The notes: generated from the letters alone by a model not told the origin. Positions 1 to 7,781 are shown, numbered from the stretch's first letter. The stretch: 54,396 nt of DNA from CAINOH01 sp041663565 (GCA_041663565.1 JBAYMJ010000008.1:1-54396), one strand, 5' to 3'. Program-made: numbers and translations.

Positions 1-87
1 ACCGACCACTCGCTTGAGATACACCCGATGGAAATCGTCACCGGCAAGGGAATCGTCGTCAAGAAGATTGAGGACGTATTCAAATAG
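1..87 (+). CDS. 3' end of an unidentified protein
   Basis: The first 28 codons in frame 1 are open and end at a TAG, 31 bases before the next start. The visible C-terminus ends in GIVVKKIEDVFK. This is too little to name a family. It is likely the upstream neighbour of the ThiF-like gene in one transcription unit, because the gap is short and holds no clear promoter. Confidence 0.5.
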   Translation, partial: TDHSLEIHPMEIVTGKGIVVKKIEDVFK

Positions 88-118
88 GTTTATTGGTTCT
101 GGAACTGAAAGGTTAGCT

Positions 119-853
119 ATGGCCATGAAAACAAAGGCGGTTGCCCGAAGGAAAGAAGCAGCGGCGAAACCAAAAAACGCGGCTGCGGAAAACAAGGCGT
201 CGCTTGCACGCTACTCGATTCCCTCCGACGCACTCGGGAAAGCCGCCCAGCAAAAAATCCAGGACACCACCGTCGGAATCGTCGGCCTGGGCGGGGTGGG
301 CGGCTTTGCCGCGCTGCTTTGCAGCCAGGCGGGCTTTGACATAATCGCGGCCGACGGCGACGTGGTCGAGGAAAAGAACCTCTGCAGGCAGGCGCTGTAC
401 CTCCCATGCGACATCGGAAAGCCGAAGGCGGTCGTGGCGGCAACCCGGCTTGCGGCGCATGCGCACGTATCGAAAATAATCGCAATAGCGGGAAGAATCG
501 ACGAGAAAAACCTGGCCACGTACTTTGGAAAGTGCGACGTAATGCTTGACTGCACGGACAACTTTGCAACCCGAAAGGCAATCGAGGCGTTCTGCGCAAA
601 AACCGGGAAGCCCTGGATTTACGCTTCGGCGACGAACCTCGAGGCGATGGCTGCGCTTGTAGTTGGCGGGAAGAAGATTCTTCCAAAAAGCGAACCAAAA
701 AGGAAACCGCCGCGGACGCTCAACTGCACCTGCGCAACAGCAGCCGCGTTGCAGGTCCGGCTCCTTTACGACTGGGCGCAAGGCGGCAGGCTCGCCGGGA
801 AAACATACTACTTCGACTTGGGCACGATGCAGCTTGCAAGCCGGAAGTTTTAA
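119..853 (+). CDS. ThiF/MoeB/HesA-family E1-like adenylyltransferase (short form)
   Basis: This 244-residue protein has the adenylation fold of ubiquitin-activating-type enzymes, which adenylate the C-terminus of a ubiquitin-like protein using ATP. Visible marks are the nucleotide loop GLGGVG (residues 56-61), an acidic strand end (AADGD), KNLCRQ with the conserved Arg (R90), a K-x-VA helix, and DCTDN. The first ~28 residues are a Lys/Ala-rich tail. The CxxC zinc pairs of full MoeB/ThiF are absent; only a CTC remains near the C-terminus. I chose ATG 119 because GAAAGGT lies upstream and the family domain begins well after it. The metallophosphoesterase gene follows 18 bases downstream. It is a second E1-like protein besides the one at 20128 and is more bacterial/MoeB-like. 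Its partner (MoaD, ThiS or a SAMP-like protein) is not known. Confidence 0.8.
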   Translation: MAMKTKAVARRKEAAAKPKNAAAENKASLARYSIPSDALGKAAQQKIQDTTVGIVGLGGVGGFAALLCSQAGFDIIAADGDVVEEKNLCRQALYLPCDIGKPKAVVAATRLAAHAHVSKIIAIAGRIDEKNLATYFGKCDVMLDCTDNFATRKAIEAFCAKTGKPWIYASATNLEAMAALVVGGKKILPKSEPKRKPPRTLNCTCATAAALQVRLLYDWAQGGRLAGKTYYFDLGTMQLASRKF

Positions 854-871
854 GGAAAAACGTGACGGGCA

Positions 872-1612
872 ATGCCAAACGTTTCAAAAGCAGTTCTGAC
901 GGTAGGCCTGGCTATTCTGACGGCCCTGCTCGGTTACTCTTTCTTTAACGAACCTAACACGGTCAAAGTCCAACGGCTTGGTTTGGTTTCGGATACCGCT
1001 GCAAAACTCGTTTTCCTGTCTGACACCCACTTGCCGTCTGCTAATGAGAAGGATGTCCTGCGGCTCGTGGGCAGCGAGAAGCCCGACGCCATACTTTTTG
1101 GAGGGGATGGCTGTGACGCGTCGGGTGCGGACTGCGAAAACTTCTTTGGGAACCTGTCGGAAATAGCGCCGGTTTACGCGGTGATGGGAAACCACGAATA
1201 TTACGGTTCGAAAATCCCGGATGCGGCCTACCTGGACAACTCGAAAACCGCGGTGGCGGGCGCCACAATATGCGGAGTGACGCACTATGGACCCAAAAAG
1301 GTCAGCGGCTGCGACATCTCTCTCGTTCATTCGTATGCCAACGCCGAATATGCGAATGACAGTCGCCTGGTTCTTGTCGGCCACAGCCACGGCGGCCAGG
1401 TGGAAATACCGTTTGTCACGCAGTCCCTTCTGGACACCTTCCTCTGCAAGGGCTGCGGCACGCACAGGCAAGGGGAGTTCTTCGACAGCGGGACGCGAAT
1501 ATACGTGACTTCTGGGACCGGCTCGTTCTTTTTCAGGCAATTGCAGGCACACCTGAACGCGAGGTTCCTGCACCCGCCAGAAATAGTCGTGGTGGAACTG
1601 CAGCCAAGGTGA
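872..1612 (+). CDS. membrane-anchored calcineurin-like metallophosphoesterase
   Basis: This 246-residue protein has an N-terminal hydrophobic segment (about residues 7-24, signal anchor) followed by the two-metal phosphoesterase core. The core motifs run in order: SDTHLP (D51, H53), GGDG (D79), GNHEY (N107, H108), a later His in LVHSY, and GHSHGG. This matches the YkuE/YaeI-like branch, which acts on phosphoester substrates outside the membrane. The region between GNHE and the C-terminal His motif is shorter than in typical members. Its substrate cannot be told from sequence. It starts 18 bases after the ThiF-like gene, so the two are probably cotranscribed. Confidence 0.85.
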   Translation: MPNVSKAVLTVGLAILTALLGYSFFNEPNTVKVQRLGLVSDTAAKLVFLSDTHLPSANEKDVLRLVGSEKPDAILFGGDGCDASGADCENFFGNLSEIAPVYAVMGNHEYYGSKIPDAAYLDNSKTAVAGATICGVTHYGPKKVSGCDISLVHSYANAEYANDSRLVLVGHSHGGQVEIPFVTQSLLDTFLCKGCGTHRQGEFFDSGTRIYVTSGTGSFFFRQLQAHLNARFLHPPEIVVVELQPR

Positions 1613-1640
1613 AACCCCGCACGGTCGGGAAATGAAAAAG

Positions 1641-1711
1641 AGCAGAGGGAGGGAGTCGAACCCCCTTGATTCGCTCTGCAGGCGAGCGCGTAGCCGTTCC
1701 GCCACCTCTGC
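1641..1711 (-). tRNA. tRNA-Cys (GCA)
   Basis: The minus strand folds as a full cloverleaf: a 7-bp acceptor (GCAGAGG with CCTCTGC), a D arm with one mismatch, an anticodon loop CTGCAGA (anticodon GCA), a 4-nt variable loop, and a T arm with loop TTCGACT. The discriminator is U73, the identity base for tRNA-Cys. The outermost anticodon-stem pair is C-A. No CCA is encoded. Confidence 0.92.
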
Positions 1712-1780
1712 GTAAGAATTCGGAAATATGATTATTGAGCTAAAGGTAGAAAAAGCACGCAGGCTTGGCCGCCGTTGGGA

Positions 1781-2254
1781 CTAAACCGCAAGCCGCTTTC
1801 TGAACCTGCGGCAACGGACTGCCGCATGACCGCAGCGCAGTACCCCCGCCTTTCCCGCCAGACGATAGCCTGCCTTCAGGTAAAACTTCTCGGCTACGGG
1901 GTTTGAGTACACGAAAACGGTTTTTAGCCCGCGCCTTCGCGCAACCCGTTCCAGATAACCAAGCAGTTGCGAACCTATGCCACGCAGCCGGAACCGCGGC
2001 AGCAGGTACACTATGGAAATCTCGCCCGAATCCTGAAGCCTGCCGGTCCCCACTATCGCGGTGCCTGCGACCGCAACCGCAAAACCGCCAGCGCGGGCCT
2101 TTTCGCGTATTTTGGCAACCGTGTTGGCTCGCGCTTGCATCGCGGCTATTTTCTTTCCGAACGCCTTTTCGGAGACTTTGATGCCCGTCAGTATGACACG
2201 CCGGCATCCTTTCTCGTCACCGGGCCGGAAAAGGCGTATGCGAACCATAAACAT
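1781..2254 (-). CDS. GNAT-family N-acetyltransferase
   Basis: This 157-residue protein matches the GCN5-related acetyltransferase fold. It has a beta4 strand (ISIVYLLPRFR), the acetyl-CoA pyrophosphate loop RLRGIGSQ of R-x-x-G-x-G/A type, and the C-terminal signature NPVAEKFYLKAGYRLAG, typical of small-molecule or protein acetyltransferases. A charged 25-residue helical insert sits after the first strand. The start could be ATG 2254 or ATG 2248; neither has a strong Shine-Dalgarno. It stands alone between tRNA-Cys and tRNA-Lys. The substrate is unknown. Confidence 0.8.
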   Translation of the reverse strand: MFMVRIRLFRPGDEKGCRRVILTGIKVSEKAFGKKIAAMQARANTVAKIREKARAGGFAVAVAGTAIVGTGRLQDSGEISIVYLLPRFRLRGIGSQLLGYLERVARRRGLKTVFVYSNPVAEKFYLKAGYRLAGKAGVLRCGHAAVRCRRFRKRLAV

Positions 2255-2445
2255 AGTGGGAAAACGATAATTATATCGAGTACCGCCGCCACTTCGCCCA
2301 AATCACAATATTCTTATTCCATTTCGTTCAGAAAGGTATTTCCTATTGCGGACTGGAGACAAGCCGAAAGGCGCGTATCCTGTTCACAATGAGCAAAACG
2401 CGGATTAGTTACCGGGAAATGCTTTCGTGTTTTGCTGTGTTTATT

Positions 2446-2518
2446 GGGCCCATAGCTCAGCCGGTAGAGCGTTCGACTCTTAATCGAACGGTCGAGGGTT
2501 CGAACCCCTCTGGGCCCG
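2446..2518 (+). tRNA. tRNA-Lys (CTT)
   Basis: A complete cloverleaf with acceptor GGGCCCA/TGGGCCC, anticodon stem TTCGA/TCGAA, loop CTCTTAA (anticodon CTT), T loop TTCGAAC and discriminator G73. There is no intron and no encoded CCA. Confidence 0.95.
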
Positions 2519-2560
2519 CTTTTTTGCCTGCGCCAGCGCGCGCCCTGCCGAATACCGGAA

Positions 2561-2590
2561 TTGCGGGTTTTTAAGCCCGCAAGACTTTTA
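2561..2590 (+). terminator. hairpin followed by T-run
   Basis: TTGCGGG (2561-2567) pairs with CCCGCAA (2576-2582) across an AT-rich loop, with a TTTTA stretch just after. It sits between tRNA-Lys and the rhomboid gene and could end the tRNA transcript. The rest of 2519-2725 shows no gene. Confidence 0.35.
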
Positions 2591-2725
2591 TTGACCCCTT
2601 CCGAAGTTATCTTACGGATTCTATGAAGGTGGGTTGAACTGGTCGCCATGCCCGCATAACGGCGGGTCTTGTTATGGTCTTGCGACCCAGTTCTTATTAT
2701 GCCGCATCAGCGTAACGTTTACTTG

Positions 2726-3595
2726 ATGGCTACGCAGGCGAACGAGGCAAAAAGGAAGGTTTCCGCTGCCAAGGCTACTGCAAGCAAAAGGCAGGATGAA
2801 GGGAAAACCAGAGAAGTCCTGCGGATGCCTTTCGGGACCGCGACGTTCGTCCTTGCCTCGTCCATCGCGATGTTTTATTTCGCCCTCTCAAACGGAGCGG
2901 CATACCCGCCGCTTCCGGCAATAATGGCCGGCTCGCTGGGTGCGGACTCCCTGCCTTTTGGCGCGGTGACGTACCTGTTCGACCACGCCGGCCTGGGCCA
3001 CCTTCTGGAGAACCTCGCCGGGCTTTTGATATTCTGCCTGGTTGTGGAGGCTGCGCTTTCCTACAAGGACGCGCTTGCGATATTCTTCCTTTCCGGGGTG
3101 GCCGGAGGAATTGCCTTCCTCGTGGTGACGCCCCAGGCGAGGATAATCGGCGCGAGCGCAGGAATCGTGGGCCTTGCCGTTGCGGGAACCCTTTCCGACC
3201 CGAAGAGGGGCGTGCTTGCGCTCGCGCTCGTGGCGCTTATGGTGAACTGGGCGGCGCCAGCTGTTGCGGGTTGGGCCGCAGCCGAGAGCTACAAAAGCCT
3301 TGAGCAGCAAAAGGAAATGGCGCAGCAGAAGGCGCGGGAGCTGCTTTCGCAGCAAAAGCCGGTTGAGGCGCAGGAGCAGCTGCGGGTAGCGCAGGAAAAA
3401 CAACGGCTGATTGAGCAGCAGGAAAGGACGAAGAAAAGCGAGGCCGAGTCCGGGGCGGCCGATGCCGCGCACGTTGTGGGCGCCTTGGCCGGCGCGCTGT
3501 ACGTGGTTGCGTTCCGGCAAGACGTGATGGTCGCTTGGATGAAAAAGGCAAAACACGCCATTGCAAAAACTATCTGGGGTAAGACGACAGGATGA
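2726..3595 (+). CDS. rhomboid-family intramembrane serine protease with cytoplasm-like insert
   Basis: This 289-residue multi-pass protein carries the rhomboid catalytic landmarks. These are H92 and N96 in the second core helix (GHLLENLAG), the serine loop GASAG with S144, and the catalytic His helix AAHVVGALAG with H249. Rhomboids cleave transmembrane substrates inside the bilayer. A ~58-residue, highly charged Gln/Glu/Lys/Arg coiled-coil segment (about 187-244) interrupts the core between the helix after Ser and the helix with His, which is unusual. The N-terminus (1-33) is a charged tail. I chose ATG 2726 rather than the upstream TTG-type extension because hydrophobic and family sequence follow it. 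Its stop overlaps the start of the aTrm56 gene by 4 bases (ATGA). Confidence 0.85.
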   Translation: MATQANEAKRKVSAAKATASKRQDEGKTREVLRMPFGTATFVLASSIAMFYFALSNGAAYPPLPAIMAGSLGADSLPFGAVTYLFDHAGLGHLLENLAGLLIFCLVVEAALSYKDALAIFFLSGVAGGIAFLVVTPQARIIGASAGIVGLAVAGTLSDPKRGVLALALVALMVNWAAPAVAGWAAAESYKSLEQQKEMAQQKARELLSQQKPVEAQEQLRVAQEKQRLIEQQERTKKSEAESGAADAAHVVGALAGALYVVAFRQDVMVAWMKKAKHAIAKTIWGKTTG

Positions 3596-4224
3596 AGACG
3601 GAAATCACGATACTGCGACTTGGCCACCGGCCGTCGCGCGACAAGAGGATAACGACCCACTGCGGCCTGGCGGCGCGGGCGTTCGGCGCGTCGGAAATGA
3701 TAATCAGCGGCGACGAGGACGACGAGCTAGTGGAACGGCTTTCCGGCCTTTCGAAAAAATGGGGCGGCAAGTTCAAGGCGAGGTACGAGAAGGACTGGAA
3801 GAAGGCGCTGCGCGCGTTCCCCGGAAAGAAGGTCCACCTTACGATGTACGGCGAGGACTTCAGAAAGACCGCGCAGGACCTGCGCGACTCGCAGGCAAAA
3901 AAAGTGATGCTCGTGGTCGGCGCCGGCAAGGTGCCGCCGGAAATATACGGGATGTGCGACGTGAACTCCGCGGTGGGCAACCAGCCGCACTCCGAAGTGG
4001 CGGCGCTCGGGCTTTTCCTCTACGAGCTTTCCGGCAGGAACCCGGCAGCGTTTTCTGACGCAAAAATCCAGATTACGCCTTCGGCAGGCAAAAAGACAGT
4101 AGTTGACAGGAGCAGGAAGGCAGCAAAAACGAAGGGAAAACATGCAAACGCGAAAACAAAAAACGCGAGGCCTGCAAGGAAAAAGGGGCGGCGACCCAGG
4201 CCGAAAACAGCCGGGAAAAAATAG
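3592..4224 (+). CDS. tRNA (cytidine(56)-2'-O)-methyltransferase, aTrm56
   Basis: An archaeal SPOUT-class methyltransferase that 2'-O-methylates C56 in the tRNA T loop. The signature LRLGHRPSRDKRITTH near the N-terminus, the ARAFGA helix and the SAM-knot region VGNQPHSEVAALGLFLYEL (about 131-149) are all present. The catalytic domain ends near residue 165. The last ~45 residues form a Lys/Ala/Arg-rich basic tail not needed in the family, which may help RNA binding. Translation is probably coupled to the rhomboid gene through the ATGA overlap. Confidence 0.93.
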   Translation: MKTEITILRLGHRPSRDKRITTHCGLAARAFGASEMIISGDEDDELVERLSGLSKKWGGKFKARYEKDWKKALRAFPGKKVHLTMYGEDFRKTAQDLRDSQAKKVMLVVGAGKVPPEIYGMCDVNSAVGNQPHSEVAALGLFLYELSGRNPAAFSDAKIQITPSAGKKTVVDRSRKAAKTKGKHANAKTKNARPARKKGRRPRPKTAGKK

Positions 4225-4290
4225 GCAAAACCGCGTTTGCGATGAAAAAAACCGTTTTTTCCTCGCAAAAACGCCCTTTTTGAAATAAGG

Positions 4291-4298
4291 TATTTAAA
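4291..4298 (+). promoter_or_regulatory. TATA box of the TFE gene
   Basis: TATTTAAA lies about 28 bases upstream of the TFE ATG at 4322. This spacing predicts a start site at or just before the ATG, that is, a leaderless mRNA. The T-run at 4254-4260 before it may terminate the aTrm56 transcript. Confidence 0.55.
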
Positions 4299-4321
4299 CT
4301 GAAATACAGCAAAGAATATTC

Positions 4322-5020
4322 ATGCCCGCCAAGAAGACCCCGAAAGCCGCTGCAAAAAAGGCGAGCGGGCCCGCTGGCGCAAAAACTGCTTCTTCAAAAA
4401 AAACCGCCAAGGCTGTTGTTGAAATCCCGCCGGCGCCGGTTGCGCCGAAGGAATTCCAGCCTGTTGGCGAGCACCTCGAGGCGTTCATCAAGGAAATCGC
4501 CGGAAAGGAGGGCCTGCGCATCATCGAGACCATCGGCGACGAGGGCTGCACTGACGAGGCCATAGAGCAGAAGACAAGCATCAAGATTGCCGAGGTGCGC
4601 TGCCTGCTCAACCACCTCCATTCGTACGGCGTGGTGGAGTACCGGCGCGAGAAGAACATGCAGAACGGCTGGTTCACCTACACGTGGAACCTCAACCGCG
4701 AACGGGCGCTTTCCAACTACCTTTCGATGAAGAAGCGCGAGTACGACGACCTGCGCGCCCGCGTGGCCTACGCTGAGAACGCGTGCGTGTACAAGTGCCG
4801 CAAGGGATGCGTGCGCTGCGAGTTCGACGACGCGATGGAGAACCAGTTCCGCTGCCCCAAGTGCAAGGGGATGCTGCGCTACGAGAACAGTGAAGTGGAC
4901 ACTAAGAAGATTGTGGACCGCATCAAGACGATGGAGAAGTTCATCGGCTCGTTCTCGTCGCCCGCAACACAACTGCAGGCCGACGCCGGCGAGACGATGG
5001 TTGCGGAAATCAAGAAATAA
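4322..5020 (+). CDS. tfe: transcription initiation factor E, alpha subunit (TFE)
   Basis: TFE assists promoter opening by archaeal RNA polymerase together with TBP and TFB. The protein has an N-terminal winged helix (about residues 48-120, with RIIETIGDEGCTDEAIEQK and the wing WFTYTWNLN), a linker helix, and a C-terminal zinc ribbon with cysteines in YKCRKGCVRC and FRCPKC (about 158-182). A Lys/Ala-rich extension of ~40 residues precedes the winged helix, longer than in most TFEs. A C-terminal helix follows the ribbon. Another basal-factor gene of this window is the one-repeat TBP at 41556. Confidence 0.95.
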   Translation: MPAKKTPKAAAKKASGPAGAKTASSKKTAKAVVEIPPAPVAPKEFQPVGEHLEAFIKEIAGKEGLRIIETIGDEGCTDEAIEQKTSIKIAEVRCLLNHLHSYGVVEYRREKNMQNGWFTYTWNLNRERALSNYLSMKKREYDDLRARVAYAENACVYKCRKGCVRCEFDDAMENQFRCPKCKGMLRYENSEVDTKKIVDRIKTMEKFIGSFSSPATQLQADAGETMVAEIKK

Positions 5021-5151
5021 ACCGCCCGCTCCCGCCCAAACCGCCGCCCAAAGTTCCCGCTCGTATTATATTGCTTGGCAGGCAAGACAATCTAACGCGC
5101 CTAATTAGGTATGTGGTTGCAACGTCTGCAGCCGCACGCTTCAGCTTTGAA

Positions 5152-5226
5152 AGCGGGGTAGGGTAGCCAGGAGTGCCCGCTGGGCTCATAACCCGGAGAT
5201 CGGAGGTTCAAATCCTCTCCCCGCTA
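5152..5226 (+). tRNA. initiator tRNA-Met (CAT)
   Basis: The acceptor is AGCGGGG/CCCCGCT with the A1-U72 pair typical of archaeal initiators. The anticodon stem is GGG:CCC-closed around loop CTCATAA. The T loop is TTCAAAT and the discriminator A73. The three G-C pairs of the anticodon stem and A1-U72 separate it from elongator Met. AT-rich TATTATATTGC at about 5063-5073 may be part of its promoter region. Confidence 0.95.
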
Positions 5227-5276
5227 TTTTCAGCTTCCTGCACTTATTTTAAAAACGGCAGCCGCCTTTTGAGGTT

Positions 5277-5600
5277 ATGGCGAACCCGTTCTCGAAAAAA
5301 AGGCTTGAAGGCGTCGGCACCATGTACACCAACCTGCTTCTGGACGGCATCCACCCAAACGAAGCGGGGTGCCGGATAGAAAAACACCTGAACACGTTTT
5401 ACGGCAAGAAATGCGCTACCCCGGAAGAGGTCGAATATTTCCGCACACACTACCGGACGCTCCACGGAATTCACGCGCAGGTGGCCAAGGCAAACGAGGG
5501 GATGAGAAACCCGCTCCCGCCCGAAGGCGTCGTCGAACTGGCAAAGAAGCAGGCGCGGGAAATGTACAAGGCGCTGGAAAAAGGCGACAAGAAAAGTTAG
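5277..5600 (+). CDS. conserved-looking small hypothetical protein
   Basis: This 107-residue soluble protein is largely helical with no signal peptide. I do not recognise the family. A TATA-like TTTTAAAA lies ~25 bases upstream of the ATG, consistent with a leaderless mRNA; GAGGT directly before the ATG is too close to act as a normal Shine-Dalgarno. The stop codon TAG is inside the first copy of the AAGTTAGGCACTAC repeat. It lies just downstream of initiator tRNA-Met. Confidence 0.6.
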   Translation: MANPFSKKRLEGVGTMYTNLLLDGIHPNEAGCRIEKHLNTFYGKKCATPEEVEYFRTHYRTLHGIHAQVAKANEGMRNPLPPEGVVELAKKQAREMYKALEKGDKKS

Positions 5601-5607
5601 GCACTAC
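5594..5607 (+). repeat. 14-bp dispersed motif AAGTTAGGCACTAC, copy 1
   Basis: Exact copy on the plus strand. It overlaps the stop codon of the preceding gene. The same 12-base core GTTAGGCACTAC recurs at 8257, 8660, 10486, 10717 and 44745. Confidence 0.85.
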
Positions 5608-5683
5608 GCGGCTGCCGCGGCCTGCGCCGTTTTTTTAAACCCGGAAGCCCCCAAACGTCTTGATACCGGCTGGGGGTTTTTCC

Positions 5684-5848
5684 GTGGCACCCAAGACTGC
5701 GCTGATGAAGAAGGCAACTGGCCCCGAGGTTCTGACGGACCTGTCGCACAGGCAGGGAGAAAAAATAGCCGCCAACCCGGAACCGCTTGAGAGGCTCCGC
5801 GACGGATTCAACAACTTCCTCAAAAAGAAGGGAAAACCCACCATCTAA
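5684..5848 (+). CDS. small hypothetical protein, 54 residues
   Basis: A short soluble protein with a helical C-terminal half (LERLRDGFNNFLKKKGK). I chose GTG 5684 because GGGGG ends 8 bases upstream; ATG 5660 or the internal ATG 5705 are alternatives. No family is recognised. Codon use resembles the neighbours, so it is probably real, but it is short. Confidence 0.45.
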   Translation: MAPKTALMKKATGPEVLTDLSHRQGEKIAANPEPLERLRDGFNNFLKKKGKPTI

Positions 5849-5927
5849 TCAGGGAACTGGCCAAGTCTGAAACCGCTACTGGAAAGGTTTTAGAAAAAGC
5901 TGGAAAAAACAAAGGGTTGGGAGAAAC

Positions 5928-6251
5928 TTATCTCCTGTACTTGTACGAGTAGTGCTGGAAGGGCTTCTCCGGCTCTGCGGGCGCCTCTTCCTCTGCCGGC
6001 GCTTCCTCCGCGGGCTGGATTGCCGAGACGATGACTATCTTCTCAACAGCCTTGACGCTCTTGTAGAGGATTGTCTTCTCCTTGAAGATGCGCCTCGCGT
6101 CGTCCTTGCTTGCGACCTTGATTGGCTCAAGAGTCAGGCGCGTGACCTCTCCCTTCTGCAGGTCGATGATGATGTCATAGACCTTGCCTACGAACTTTGC
6201 AGTGTCCGTGAAGACATCCATTCCCATGAGAGCAGAAACTCTTACCGCCAT
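5928..6251 (-). CDS. PRC-barrel domain protein
   Basis: This 107-residue protein has a PRC-barrel beta-domain over residues 1-75: the opening strands RVSALMGMDVFTDTAKFVGK, then VYDIIIDLQKGEVTRL and the final KAVEKIVIVS. The tail is Glu/Ala/Pro-rich and ends in a basic, aromatic patch (HYSYKYRR). PRC-barrels in archaea occur in RNA-processing and cell-division proteins, so the exact job is open. GGTGA lies upstream of the ATG. It is a single-gene unit on the minus strand. Confidence 0.75.
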   Translation of the reverse strand: MAVRVSALMGMDVFTDTAKFVGKVYDIIIDLQKGEVTRLTLEPIKVASKDDARRIFKEKTILYKSVKAVEKIVIVSAIQPAEEAPAEEEAPAEPEKPFQHYSYKYRR

Positions 6252-6328
6252 TTTAGTTCACCTACGAGGCGCAGTTGCGCTTGGATTGTTATTGACAAGA
6301 GAAAAATGCAAGGCCGCTTTATAAATGG

Positions 6329-6739
6329 TTACGCCGCCCTCAGTTCCACTGTTTTGCGCACCTCGTTCAGCACGTAAGAGTAGTCGCGGTAGTGGGATAT
6401 TGCGAAGATTTTGATTTCGTATTCCCCCGGGTCGGTCCTTGCTGTTCCCCAGACCTGCACGCGCACGGTCTTGGACTCGCCCGGGCCGAGAGTGCCCGCG
6501 CGAATCTCTCGCTGGTGCGAAAGCGCGGACTGCTCGAAGCCGAGCGCCTTCGGCACGCCGATGACTATGGACGTGAGGAGCTCCTTGTCGAACCTGTTGG
6601 TCACGACTATGTCAAGCTGCGCATAGTCGGCCTTGTGAGCTGCTATGCGGAAGGGATGGATGGTCGTGTCTATTGAGAACACGCCGGCCGAGAACGCCGG
6701 GACCTTCTTCTTTCCAAAAAGCACGTCAGTAATGCCCAT
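6329..6739 (-). CDS. beta-sandwich (CARDB/NEW3-like) protein of unknown role
   Basis: This 136-residue protein shows the alternating pattern of an immunoglobulin-like sandwich with phrases such as LDIVVTNRFDKELLTSIVIGVP, GTLGPGESKTVRVQVWGT and GEYEIKIFAISHY, as seen in CARDB/NEW3-like domains. There is no signal peptide or membrane segment, so it is probably intracellular or exported by another route. AAAGGTG precedes the ATG. A TATA-like CTTAAAAAG on the minus strand lies near 6815-6825. Family assignment is tentative. Confidence 0.6.
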   Translation of the reverse strand: MGITDVLFGKKKVPAFSAGVFSIDTTIHPFRIAAHKADYAQLDIVVTNRFDKELLTSIVIGVPKALGFEQSALSHQREIRAGTLGPGESKTVRVQVWGTARTDPGEYEIKIFAISHYRDYSYVLNEVRKTVELRAA

Positions 6740-6882
6740 ATCTGATTAACACCTTTGGTGGTCTTTTGCCTCGGGTACCCCCCAGAGGCGGCCAGAAAGT
6801 TCTATTGGATGCGAACTTTTTAAGCGCATCTGGGTTTTGCAGCCGCGCAGCGGACCGCGGCAGCCGCGTCGGGAAGACCCCC

Positions 6883-7056
6883 CTAAGGGTACGCGCTCTT
6901 GTAGACCACGAACAGGATGAGTGCGATTATCAGCGCCCCGCCGGACGCGTAGATGAGCTTGGCCAGCAGGTTGCGGCGCCGGGCCTCAGCCGCGGTGCGG
7001 TCGCTCTTGAGGGGCACGTCGATGCGGACTGTTTGCGTTGCTGCTTCCTCTGACAA
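6883..7056 (-). CDS. single-TM microprotein, 57 residues
   Basis: The minus strand encodes a TTG-started protein beginning MSEEAATQTVRIDVPLKSDR, with one hydrophobic helix (GGALIIALILFVVY, about residues 39-52) and a short tail KSAYP. GGTGT sits upstream of the TTG. It starts 9 bases after the stop of another single-TM microprotein, so the two are very likely one operon. The topology, with a charged N-terminal half and a C-terminal TM, resembles tail-anchored or SecE/Sec61-beta-like proteins, but no family signature is visible. Confidence 0.55.
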   Translation of the reverse strand: MSEEAATQTVRIDVPLKSDRTAAEARRRNLLAKLIYASGGALIIALILFVVYKSAYP

Positions 7057-7065
7057 AAGAACACC

Positions 7066-7233
7066 CTACCAAAGGTATAACACGAACCTTAAGAACATCA
7101 AGACTATCGAGGCGAATATGAACACCGCCATCGCAAGGTAAGTGTACTTGGCTACGACGCCATCCTTGTCCTCCCCGACGTCGTCCACGTCCGCCGCCTG
7201 CGCGGCCCTTGCGTTTCTTGGTTGGCTCGCCAT
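7066..7233 (-). CDS. single-TM microprotein, 55 residues
   Basis: It starts MASQPRNARAAQAADVDD, has an acidic middle, and ends in one C-terminal transmembrane helix (about residues 31-53, YLAMAVFIFASIVLMFLRFV). The layout is that of a Sec61-beta-like or other tail-anchored protein, but this is inference from architecture only. It lies between the winged-helix gene (37 bases upstream) and another microprotein (9 bases downstream), suggesting a three-gene operon. Confidence 0.55.
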   Translation of the reverse strand: MASQPRNARAAQAADVDDVGEDKDGVVAKYTYLAMAVFIFASIVLMFLRFVLYLW

Positions 7234-7270
7234 AACAGAGAAAACCCGATTTGTGGTAATAAGCTTGCGG

Positions 7271-7756
7271 TTACCTTATGCGCACCCAGTTCTCCCACCA
7301 GTAAGAATACTCGCGGAGCATGGATGAGAATGAAATCGACAGCCGGTATGGCTGGCGCTTGGTCTCGCGGTCGATGAGCCCGGAGCGGTGCAGCGCGGTA
7401 AGCAAAAGGTAGAGCGTGCTCTTCTTTGCGGATAGGTGCGCCGCAAGCTCGGTGAAGTCCATCGGCTTTTCCTTGAGCGCCTCGAGCACCCGGATGGTCA
7501 ATTCCTTCTTTGTAGGCGAGAAGTGGAAGGAGTCGTTGACAAAATCGTATATCGTGTACTGGGCGGCCTTGGTCTTCTTCTGCTCGTCGATGTTGACCCG
7601 GAAGTAGGCATAGCAGGTGGCCTTTTGCCTTGCGTAGTGGTCTGCAGTCTTGCCCGTGCGCTTCTTCTTGGATGCCTTGTGGATCTGGCTTGTCAGGTCT
7701 TCGGAGGCACTTTGCGGGTCCTGGGTGGGGTCTTGGGCCAAAAAATCACTACACAA
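7271..7756 (-). CDS. winged helix-turn-helix transcriptional regulator
   Basis: The C-terminal half has an ArsR/MarR/TrmB-like winged helix: KELTIRVLEALKEKPMDFTE, LAAHLSAKKSTLYLLLTALH (recognition helix) and RSGLIDRETKRQPYRLS (wing). The N-terminal ~75 residues are charged and not recognised. The start is uncertain. TTG 7756 is the longest option, but a perfect 16-bp palindrome containing a TATA-like core lies only ~10 bases upstream, so TTG 7741 may be the true start. It heads a likely operon with two single-TM microproteins. Confidence 0.7.
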   Translation of the reverse strand: MCSDFLAQDPTQDPQSASEDLTSQIHKASKKKRTGKTADHYARQKATCYAYFRVNIDEQKKTKAAQYTIYDFVNDSFHFSPTKKELTIRVLEALKEKPMDFTELAAHLSAKKSTLYLLLTALHRSGLIDRETKRQPYRLSISFSSMLREYSYWWENWVRIR

Positions 7757-7765
7757 AGCAAGACG

Positions 7766-7781
7766 TTCTTAAATTTAAGAA
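7766..7781. promoter_or_regulatory. 16-bp perfect palindrome TTCTTAAATTTAAGAA
   Basis: The palindrome overlaps the TATA-like core upstream of the winged-helix gene. A dimeric regulator bound here would block TBP access, so autoregulation is a reasonable inference. Confidence 0.5.
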
